Below are positions 55,901-64,000 of a DNA stretch of 64,000 nucleotides, piece after piece. The stretch lies in the NCBI GenBank assembly GCA_029204225.1, contig CM055098.1:56122537-56186536 (forward strand), given 5' to 3'. Below the pieces are notes generated by a model. It was not told where the DNA came from. It ran no database searches and saw nothing but the letters and a program-made list of their open reading frames with translations. The number at the start of each line of letters is the position of its first letter. The first letter of the stretch is position 1. Origin of the DNA: Diphasiastrum complanatum. Its lineage: Eukaryota > Streptophyta > Lycopodiopsida > Lycopodiales > Lycopodiaceae. The position numbers and the translations under genes are program-made.

Positions 55901-56897
55901 TTGTTTGTAAGCTCAACAAAGCCATTTATATGTGGATGATTTGATTATTACAAGAAGTAATGAGAAGTAAATTGATGAAATCAAATCAGATCTTTCCAAT
56001 GCTTTTGACATGACTTATCTAGGATTGATGCACTATTGTCTTGGCATTGAAGTATGGCAAAAGGAAGACATGGTCTTTCTTACACAAAGAAAGTATGCAC
56101 GAGATTTATTTTATAAGTTCAATATGCAGGATTGTAAGCCTTTGAGTACACCTATGGATGTCAAAATGAAGCTTACTGCATATGATGAATATGAGAAAGT
56201 GGATGCTTATTTGTATAGACATCTGGTGGGTAGTTTGATTTATTTGACACGCACACGACCTAATATTTCTTATGTTGTTGGTGTTGTTAGTCAATTTATG
56301 CAAGATCCTAGTCAAGCACACTGGAAGTCTGCTGAACGTATTCTTGGATACATTCGAGGGACATTGAATTTTTGTTTGAAGTATGATCAGCCTGAAGCGC
56401 CAATGTTGGTAGGTTATACAGATGCCGATTGGGCAGGTAATATTGATGACAGAAGATCTACCAGTGGTCATACATTCAGTTATGGTACATCTACAATTTC
56501 ATGGAGCAGCAAAAAGCAACCTACAGTAGCCTTATCGTCGACAGAAGCTGAATATCGAGCAGTCAGCAATGCTACACAAGAAGCGGTATGGTTACGAAGA
56601 TTGCTTGTGGATTTAGGTCAACCACAGGTGGATGCGACTACTATATCTTGCGATAATCAAAGTTGCATTCACCTTGCCAAAAATCCAGGTTTACATGCTC
56701 AAACCAAGCACATCGAAATACACTATCATTTTGTTCGAGAGAAAATTCTTGACGGAGCCATTGATCTTGTTTTTTGTAAATCTGAAGATCAAATGACAGA
56801 TATTTTTACTAAATCATTAGGTAGATGTAAATTTGAGTGGCTTTGTACTCTATTAGGAATAGAAGAATGTAATTTAATTATTGAGAGAGAGTGTTAG
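52986..56897 (+). pseudogene. Copia Gag-Pol of element I, multiply disrupted
   Basis: From ATG 52986: Gag (NYAVWKFKLKNIL; TSRILFLKTKL), zinc knuckle CRYCNKPGHWEREC (about 53788-53830), protease DTWYIDSGVSKHM (D-S-G, about 54030), and the integrase HHCC region (LWHQRFG, CESCILG). The integrase core (SDLCGP about 54636, L-stop-SDGGGEY about 54826, QQNGVAERKNR about 54920-54945) keeps D, D and E. RT (KWIYKIKYGADGQLNKYKARLVARG, IQQMDVKSTFLNG) follows, with a deletion joining KLNKA directly to LYVDDLIIT. RNase H (56010-56897) is intact in motifs: YTDADWAG, SSTEAEYRA, CDNQS. In-frame stops occur at about 53238, 53613, 53936, 54822, 55168, 55482 and 55542, with frameshifts near 54630, 55210 and 55930. 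The final TAG lies inside the 3' LTR. Confidence 0.93.
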
Positions 56898-57144
56898 AAA
56901 TCAATGATAAACTTCATTGTTACTGTTTATGATGTACATTAATGTTGACAGTTGTTACCAGCTGTAATTAGCCATAGGCTAGTCTACTTGTAGGTTTTAT
57001 CTCTCTATCAAGGTTCGGGGATCATTTGTACATTTTACATTCAGTATGATATAGTGTGATAGAGTATTGTGTGTTCTTCTTCCGCCTCCCTACTTGGTGA
57101 TTGCTTTTGGTGAATGCTTGATGTTGCATATTTGATTGTTGACA
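56892..57144 (+). repeat. 3' LTR of element I
   Basis: Starts TGTTAGAAATCAATG right after a GAGAGAGAG polypurine stretch (56883-56891), ends TTGACA at 57144, followed by CCGTC. Confidence 0.93.
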
Positions 57145-57439
57145 CCGTCGAAATCCACGCGATATGTTATTGTGAAGGATTGCACACTAAAATCAAACCC
57201 CTCGCCTGCATCTTCACCTAGTAGCACAAGTTCCTTGACTCCACCCATTGTAACCAAGAGGGCAACACCTCACAAAGCTTGTGACTAATAGTAGACACAT
57301 CCTATTATGTGATATTTATTTGATAAACATGAGGGCAATTAAAATAATTTGGCATTTGTTGATGGCAGGTAGGAAAACATCACCTATGCACTCGAACAAT
57401 AGCACAGAGGCCACAAGATCTGCAACAAACAATCGATTT
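57145..57439. other. Right flank of element I
   Basis: Continues the GTCGAAATCC-type motif of the left flank for a few bases, then sequence without a supported frame. Confidence 0.4.
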
Positions 57440-58288
57440 AGGATGAAGCTAGGCAAAAATTATAGGTGGCCCCAGTGACATCATTGTGGCAAAGGAGTCT
57501 ATCATAAACAATTGTAGCTTCAAGTTTGGTAATGCTCTTGCAAAGAATGAAGTTGATATTGTGGGTGGAGTTACCTTGCTGGAAGAGGCGATTGAGCTTT
57601 TATGGGAGGGTCCAACAGACCTCCGCATTCATTGTGCCTCTATGAGATGTGCATCAGTCTGTGTTTCGCTACTATTCTAAATGGCCTTATGATTAATGGT
57701 CTAAAGCCACACACCCCTAAATGGAATGAGCTTCACATAGATCAGGTGGAAGGAATTTTTGCATTGGCAAACATAGTTCTTGCAGATGAGGGGTTTATAG
57801 TGCTCATGCATGGCTATTTGGTAAAATATGCCATTTCAACTTGTGCATCCAAGCATGGTTATAAAGGAGTCTTGATACCAGCTCATCCGTTGTAGCAGTG
57901 CACTGTTGTACTCACTGGATATGGAGGTAACTTCTATATGGTTTCTTCTCAATGTACTACATAATTAATCATTTTATATAGTTATAAACTATGGGTTTGA
58001 CGATTCTAATTTTATTTTTAATATAGGTGCACACTCTAGTCATGGTTGCCTATAAAAGAATCGAGACCTTTGGTCGTTGATACATTGATGGAGCAGTTTA
58101 GAAATAACAAAAGAAGTTGGTTAAATCCATTCAAAGACTTTCTTGAAGACCAAGCCGGGAGGGATGAATGGGTGATTGACAATAATCAAATATTTTGGAG
58201 AGGTACATACATTGCTCCACTGCGCGTACATGGTCCCAACCTTGGTGATGTGCTAGTGGCTCTCATTGCTGGTATTGGTGTGCACTGA
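57440..58288 (+). pseudogene. Gene-like exons, unrecognised, possibly methyltransferase-like
   Basis: Three segments look coding. 57462-57680: IGGPSDIIVAKESIINN, FKFGNALAKNEVDIVGG, LLEEAIELLWEGPTDLRI. 57602-57895 in a shifted frame: LMINGLKPHTPKW, VEGIFALANIVLADEGFIVLMHG, HGYKGVLIPAHPL. 58046-58288: LVVDTLMEQFRNNKRSW, DEWVIDNNQIFWRGTYIAPLRVHGPNLGDVLVALIAG, reopening after a plausible intron (GTAACTTC at 57927 to ATATAG ending 58026). The W...L..G.IVLM pattern is reminiscent of amino-methyltransferases and of the 37.7 kb segment, but similarity is weak. A frame change near 57640 suggests decay. Function unknown. Confidence 0.4.
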
Positions 58289-60085
58289 AACCAATTTGTG
58301 CAACCACGTTTTGATTCTTAATTTCAAAAAATCCTAGGTAGTTGTATGACTAAGGTTAATAACTATAACAACATGCATTGTGTAAGTTCTATCAAGGATG
58401 AGATGCATACATGTGTAGGGATCCTAAAAAATCAACATAGTGTCTTTTGCTTGGAGTTGCTTGGTATTACGATTGATAACTTACTTTTTCTAATTGTTTG
58501 AATCAGATGGTTGGCGTAGGCCCGGTCGTAGAAGTATTTTTTATAAGCAACTATTTTAGCACTATCTTTTTAGTGTAGTTAGTATTTATTGGAATTGAAG
58601 AATTGGCATAGGACACTGATGTATTTTGCATCAGTAAATGAATATAAGCTATGAGAGATATATCAATATGTTTTATTGTCTTGCAATTTATGTATAACAT
58701 GATTATCATATCGGTTTGGATTAGGCATTTATTTTTATAATACAACACTGATGATTGGATATGGTTGCAAGCTCATCAATTGATTTAATATTGTGAATGC
58801 ATTGCAATTTGGTAGATTAAAATCTATACTCTTGTTGACAAATGAAGTGTGGAAGCAGATAAGTTGGGATGACAAAATTTAAGATTATTCATTAAGGCTT
58901 GGCATCCTGCGTGAGTGAGCTCAATGTACTCAATGTGATGATTCATAACACAAGGGAGTGATATGCTATTTGTTGAATTGTGCAAGCTTGTATACTTTCT
59001 ACTATGTACTTAAAGTTTTGTATGATATTTTACATATTCAATTATGTGATGCATATTTTCATTGGTTGCTCACAATGGAAATAACTTGTATGAAGTCATA
59101 ATCGAAACACTATTTAGAATTATAAATTTTCTTGTGAGCTCATGCTCCTCATAGGTACTCGTATCTTGTAGTACAATGAGTACTTTATCATTTTAACATA
59201 AGTGTACATGCACTATACAAATTCTCATGTGTGCTTGTATGAGTGTTCTATAAACTCCTATATTCACAAAAGGTAGGTTTTCAAAACAAATAGAAGAATT
59301 TTAGTATCTCAACTTACTATTTGCAATATTTTTGATTTCATTATGAGCTACTAGATTGTTAGGATTGTCAGAAAAACTGTTGATTTCAAGCCATGTACAT
59401 ATCACAAATAAACCACAATAGTATGAAAAATATTAGACTCATATCTCTTCTTATATAAAAGAGAGATATGTAGAAACACCAATGTTAGATTTTGGGAGAC
59501 ATGATTGGATATTTTATGTAGTTGAGTTATTAGAAAAAGCAAATTGGAGATATTAGATCCATCTTATCACCTAGTTGAAAAAAATATGGATGTATCACGA
59601 CGATAGATCTTTCTCTTTAAAAAACATTATCACTGCATTAACACATGTATCACACAAGGATAATAGAAATGATTATAAAAGCCACATCTTTATCTTCTAT
59701 TGAATTGAAATTGCATCTGCATAGCATAATTACCAGTAACCGAAAATGGGGCGATCTTTCAAAATTTGTTGGAAGAGCACATTTTTCTAACAATCTAGGT
59801 GCATGAGATAATGAAAGCAATTTTGCTGATACATAAATCTAGGACTTAACTGATGGATGTATCCCAATCCTCCAAAAATGTGCTAGAACAAATTTTACTA
59901 TCAGTCTAAGGATTGGCCTCAATAGTAGTTACTAAAAGTTTTATTTTTCTAGCAAACATCATTGGCCACACTGACATTCTCAATGTATTCGATAGATGCA
60001 TATATGATATAACACGTAGAACTGGCCCAAAAAAAAGCCCTGAATCATGAGTTTTAGAACCAGGTGACATTGCAGCTGAACGAAA
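58289..60085. other. A/T-rich stretch without supported genes
   Basis: Only short frames; nothing recognisable. TGGCATCCTGCGTGAGTGAG near 58900 resembles the TGGCATCTTGCGTGAGTAAG start at 45255, a possible shared LTR edge. Confidence 0.4.
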
Positions 60086-60385
60086 TGGCAACAATCAAAA
60101 TGACAAGGAACACCCAAAAGACTTATGGGAGAAGGGAGGCTCAACCTTCCCTAGTGACCAATGATAAAGCCTAAAACCAAAAAGCAAGAATAATAAGTCC
60201 CCACATCAAATTCTAGGGTTTAAGTCTCCAAATAGCAAGAATAACAAATCCCACATCAAATGTTAGGGGTTAAGTCTTGTATGGGCAGCCCAAGGACATA
60301 GACGAGTGCACCTTCTTGTAATTGAATGGTCATCTCAAACCTTGTTACATATTTAGTCAAGAAAGCCCTCCTTTTCAAAAGTGAA
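60086..60385 (-). repeat. Dispersed repeat, copy 3
   Basis: The reverse complement of 26800-27070 is recognisable over most of its length (GGCCAATGATAAAGCC-like, AATAATAAGTCCCC, GGGGTTAAGTCTTG, ATTGAATGGTCATCTCAAAC, AACCTTGTTACATATT). The left end (GGCAACAATCAAAATGACAA to GGGAGGCTCAACCTT) is shared with 42265-42340. Confidence 0.65.
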
Positions 60386-60640
60386 ATGCACAACACCTAG
60401 GTACCAACTATAAAAACTAGGCCTCCAAAAAGTACATGACAACAGCCATCAAGCCATGTACTTGACCAAAGGTTGTGCAGTTTGTTAGTTGTTGGTTTAT
60501 GGATCATGAAAAAAGTGGTGTGGCAACATGGTGTTGGGTGGTAGTCTAATGCAAATCCAAAGGCAAGTACCATAACAATGTTCCACATTTTTTTTGTTAG
60601 CAATATGAGTAGTCCAAAAATATTAAATAGATATTATGGA

Positions 60641-60764
60641 CACACTCTCTCTCTCTCTCTCCTAGTGGGTGATGGTGAATGCTCCTCTCCAACGATGATG
60701 GTGATGGTGAGGGCCTGGGAATCCAAACCAACACACACACCCCCCCCCCCCCCCCCCCCCCCCG
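60641..60764. repeat. Short CT run and C24 homopolymer
   Basis: (CT)10 near 60641-60661, then ACACACAC and an uninterrupted C run at 60740-60763. The length of the C run is prone to sequencing error. Confidence 0.8.
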
Positions 60765-60773
60765 CGCTCTTCA

Positions 60774-61939
60774 ATGGCAAGAAAAACAAAGGGGAGCTCA
60801 CGCTTCCCCCACCCTACTCGTTCTTCCTCTACCCCTGCTTCACTTTCCTCAGTACCCTCTCATGCTGCTGCAGACTGCCTCCTGTCCTTTCCCCCTGCTC
60901 GGATTGCATGTCCGCCCCTGCTCCCCCTTCCTTCGTACCCCCTCTTGCTGCTGCGGACTGCCCCTATCCGTTCCCCCTGCTGCAGATTGCCTGTCCGCCC
61001 CCTCTTCCTCCTCCTCCGTATTCCCTTCTCATGTTGCTGCGAAATGCCTTTCTCTGTCTGCTCCCCCTGCTGTAGAATGTCTGTCTGTTGCCCCTGCAGA
61101 ATGTCTGGTTGCCCCGGACTATGTTGGGGACCTGCCTACATCCCTCCTACCATTTCTGCCTCTTCTGATGTTGTAGACTCTGCTGGCTTGCAGTTGGAAT
61201 CATCATCACTGATATCGAATACCTCCCCTCACACCCCATCTGCAGCTGTCACTCCCTTTCTTCCTATTGTGGATTATTCTACCACTAAGGCCTTTGAGAA
61301 CTTTCTCACCTGTGAACTGAAGCAGCTCAAAGCAGAGGTCCAATCACTGAAAACAGAGGTTTCTCACCTACGGGAAGAAAATCAGAGACTGTAGACAGTA
61401 TTTATAGATCGTGAGGTCGCTCCTCCAAACAATGGTGATGCTGCGTCGAAAATCCAGGAATTACAGCAAGAGCTGACCCAACACAAGGAATCCACCAAAA
61501 CATGGGCATCACTCCTCAAAAACAGCAATGAAGGTAATGACATGTTGAGTTTCATTGCTGCCACTTTATCAGAAGAAAAATTGAGAAAACAGAAATCGCA
61601 TAATGTTAGAGTTCGTGGCATTCCCGATACCCAAATTGCATTACAAGAAGCAAGTAACTTATTGAACATTACGTTGTCCCATGTCCCATCGTAGCAATGG
61701 AATCGATAAAGTTTGGCATCAAGGAAAGATAATGCCACGCTCGCTTTACATTGTTGGAAGAACGCAGATCAGTCCTCCGTCTTAAATCCAAACTCAAGGG
61801 TACCAAAATTTACTTGGATGATGACATTACATTTATTCAGGTGGAAGAATGTCGAAGAGCTTTCATGAAGCTCGTGAGCAAGGCAATTGCTATTTATAGA
61901 GATGGACATGTTAAATACATTGATGGCAAGTCACACTAG
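60774..61939 (+). pseudogene. LINE ORF1-like coiled-coil protein remnant
   Basis: A 206-codon frame (60774-61394) starts with a Pro/Ser/Cys-rich low-complexity region. It ends in a clear coiled coil (FENFLTCELKQLKAEVQSLK, TEVSHLREENQRL) and is stopped by TAG. The helical sequence continues (KIQELQQELTQHKEST, FIAATLSEEKLRKQK) into NVRVRGIPD, and then, in another frame (61751-61939), LRLKSKLKGTKIYLDDDIT and KAIAIYRDGHVKYIDGK. Coiled coil, a VRGIP segment and an LKGTxIYLDDDxT tail are the layout of L1-type ORF1 RNA-binding proteins. No endonuclease or RT follows. The stop at 61392 and a frame change near 61690-61750 make it inactive. Confidence 0.55.
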
Positions 61940-61945
61940 GTAGGC

Positions 61946-61980
61946 AGGGGCCTCAAGCACGGGAGTGCTCTAGGCCCCCT
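61946..61980. other. Strong hairpin just after the LINE ORF1-like frame
   Basis: Arms AGGGGCCT (61946-61953) and AGGCCCCCT (61972-61980), then inner arms AGCAC (61956-61960) and GTGCT (61965-61969) with loop GGGA. It starts seven bases after the stop codon. Confidence 0.7.
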
Positions 61981-62159
61981 TCCATCACCTTCTCCATTGT
62001 GTATAGTGTTGGATTATTCTCCTTCTTACTAATCGATTAATCGTCTTTAATCCTCATCCATTGTTTATCTAGTTCTGCGAATTTTTCCATGTTTTTATAC
62101 TGTCTGCAAAATTACAAGTGTTTTTACGCAGTCTGCAAAAATACACGGAGTTTGACAAC

Positions 62160-62520
62160 AGTCTCGCATTTTCTCTCTCTACAATCCAGACAGTGTCGCC
62201 TGTCAAGAATTACGAGTAAAGTTACAGTGTCGCATTTTTTGCATTTTTGCGACACTGTCGCCTGTCAAGAATTACGTGTAAAAAAATAGTGTCGCATTTT
62301 CGCATTTTTTGCCTGTCAGAAATTGTGAGTAAAATTGCAGAGTCACATTTTTTGCATTTTTCAAAGTGCCTCAAATGTTAACGAAATGACTCTGGCAAAT
62401 TGTGAAGCTACCCCAATATTAAGGATATGAGATTTTAAGACACTATCACTTTTTTCGCAAAAAGCCGACACTGTCACTTCTTTACGACACTATCGCCTGT
62501 GGCAGTTTTAGTTCATTTAT
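62160..62520. repeat. GTCGCATTTTTTGC / CCTGTCAAGAATTACG repeats
   Basis: GCCTGTCA(A)GAA occurs at 62198, 62260 and 62311, each with GTCGCATTTT phrases between; GCGACACTGTCGC near 62249 is palindromic. Related phrases lie at 16.79-16.88 kb. Directly upstream of copia D. Confidence 0.6.
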
Positions 62521-63241
62521 GCAGACAGACTGCTTACGGCCAATTTTCACTACTTATCAGTAATCATTTTCTGAGAAGGAACTAGATGAATGCTAGTGGC
62601 CAACTGACAATGGCATTTGACGACCTAATTACTTAGTATAAATCAGCTGTTCATACATCTCAATCATAATCTGAAAATGTCATTGTGAATTGTGAAGGAG
62701 TTGAGTGTTTTTACACGATGCTTCCTACGCTCTCATCAAGTAGATCATTCACAATCAGAAAGTATTGTAGTTAGCTCTCTATCAAGCTTTCAAGCTTGAA
62801 CTCTCTTGAGCATTCTAGCTCAGTCTTTTGCAGATTTTATTTAGAGTTGCTATTGCGCTACTACTGCTTATCAGTAGAGCTGCTTATTATCAGACTTTTT
62901 TTCAGTTACTCAGAGACAGCTTTAGAGTGCGCGGTTTCTATCCGCTATTGTCTTGCACTCATTAGCATCTCATTTTGTTTTTATGAATCAATGATATTTC
63001 TTATTGCATTCAGTATATGTCATAATGCATGCATCTCTGTGTTGCTTTTGTAACTGATAGAAAGTGTTTGAAAATTCAATACTTTATGTTTGGCTACATA
63101 ATCACTTAGTATCTAGCGAAAGTTAGTTGCTAAAGATTGAACGTGATTTCCATCACTACTGCTTTGTTCAATTTTTGATAGGCGTAGTCATGCATTGGAA
63201 GTAGGAAGTTTTTGCATTCCATTATCTACTTATTTTCGACA
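62491..63241 (+). repeat. Probable 5' LTR of element D
   Basis: The right end (TTTTCGACA at 63241) is fixed by the primer site. The left end is a guess at TGTGGCAGTTTTAG (62491), since no second LTR is in the window. A TATA-like TAGTATAAATCAG lies at about 62635-62647. Confidence 0.45.
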
Positions 63242-63253
63242 TGGTATCAGAGC
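63242..63253 (+). other. Primer-binding site of element D
   Basis: TGGTATCAGAGC directly after the presumed LTR. Confidence 0.85.
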
Positions 63254-63439
63254 GTCAATTTTTCTTCAGGGCCTAATACTATTTCGATATCAAAGCGAAA
63301 GCTCTAATACTTGATATCTTTCGCGATATCAAATTGATATCAAACTTTTCAGTTCCTTTCAACCTTTCAGTATCAGAAAATTGATTTCCTATTGTTGGCG
63401 TCTCTACATAGCGTCATCAATACAATCGACCCAGGTGGA

Positions 63440-64000
63440 TTCTCAAAGTAAAGCTGGTCTTATCGCAGACAAAAGCTGAATGGATCCAATTATCATTTGT
63501 GGAAATTTAAGATGAAGACCTTGCCAATCACCAACAAGTTATGAGATGTTGTTACAGGTACAGAATTAAAATCTGAAGACGACACAAAAGACTCAAAGTG
63601 GAAATCGAAGGATGGTAAAGCTTTCGCGCTTATTATCCTCAATATATCAGATACATAGATTGGACACATAGCTGAAGCTAAAACTTCAAAAGAAGTTTGA
63701 GACATTCTGAACTCACTATATGTGTGAGGGATGTAACTACTAAGTTACATCTACGAAGGAAATTCTTCACATTCAAGATGTCTAATGTCGATTCTCTTCA
63801 GAGTCACATTAACCAGTTTAAAAATCTCTTGCAACAGATGGCCACTGTCGGATCAGTCATAGACGATCAAGACGCAATTATGACATTGCTTTCAAGCTTG
63901 CCCTCTACATATGAGAACTGAGTGATGATCATATCGACACACTCAAATTTAGCTCCACTAGAGTTATCACTATGTTGCTGCAAGAAGCCAATAGAAGAAG
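63440..64000 (+). pseudogene. Copia gag of element D, broken, runs off the window
   Basis: Broken frames give SNYHLWKFKMKTL, DVVTGTELKSEDD, KWKSKDGKAFALIILNISD and then, from 63710, VRDVTTKLHLRRKFFTFKMS, SHINQFKNLLQQMATVGSVIDDQDAIM and LLSSLPSTYEN. It is the same family as element C (VRDVT versus IRDVT) but in the opposite orientation and less damaged at this point. Several stops before 63710 make this copy inactive; the rest lies beyond the window. Confidence 0.8.

Larger units (their letters stand above)
51721..57144 (+). mobile_element. Element I: complete but inactive Ty1/copia
   Basis: Short LTRs (51721-51984, 264 bases; 56892-57144, 253 bases) differ by several substitutions and a small indel, so this insertion is much older than B. 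Flanks TCGTC and CCGTC match at 4/5 bases, consistent with the 5-base duplication. The internal region has all domains in copia order, with many stops, frameshifts and a deletion in RT. Confidence 0.93.

Noticed and set aside
61946-61980. Bacterial-type intrinsic terminator
   Set aside because: The hairpin has no following T-run and the setting is a eukaryotic retroelement.

Overview
This window is nuclear DNA of a land plant. The evidence is several families of plant Ty1/copia and Ty3/gypsy retrotransposons primed by initiator-methionine tRNA, long microsatellites, a fragment of a plant arginine-rich tandem zinc-finger gene, and degenerate genes with GT-AG-type borders. A non-seed plant such as a fern is plausible, because DUF7869-type and FCP1-like families are, to my knowledge, frequent there; this is inference. 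There is no operon structure and no clearly intact host gene.

Layout. 1-4.0 kb: degenerate repeats and an unrecognised proline-rich frame. 4.05-16.5 kb: a three-level nest. A decayed minus-strand copia (C) has its LTR split by element A. A is a copia-like element with matching LTRs and one long gag-protease frame but no reverse transcriptase. A's 3' LTR is in turn split by element B, an apparently intact copia whose two 653-bp LTRs look identical and which is flanked by a perfect GAATT duplication. 16.5-20.3 kb: scraps of copia and gypsy elements. 21.5-31.3 kb: two broken minus-strand genes of the DUF7869 type, each followed on the other side by a palindromic repeat array and then by plus-strand gene remnants. 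31.7-36.7 kb: tandem arrays of hairpin-forming repeats. 36.8-42.2 kb: a helical domain, a methyltransferase-like domain and an FCP1-like phosphatase domain, with a partial tandem copy. 42.4-49.5 kb: fragments of copia and gypsy elements and a (CT)61 tract. 50.2-51.7 kb: the zinc-finger fragment, an (AG)70 tract and a GACGTCCG-rich repeat. 51.7-57.1 kb: a complete but dead copia (I). 57.4-58.3 kb: unrecognised gene-like exons. 60.6-62.0 kb: a LINE ORF1-like remnant. 63.2-64.0 kb: the 5' end of another copia (D).

How the parts relate. B carries every enzyme a copia needs and could in principle mobilise A-type relatives, which keep LTRs, primer site and gag but lack enzymes; this is inference from shared LTR ends and gag similarity. 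The most unusual part is 21-42 kb. There, palindrome arrays sit between divergently oriented gene remnants in two separate loci. In the second locus most array units combine a TGACG/CGTCA hairpin with a CATGCATG (RY) motif. These may be regulatory or replication-linked parts of a large, undescribed mobile element, or simply satellites.
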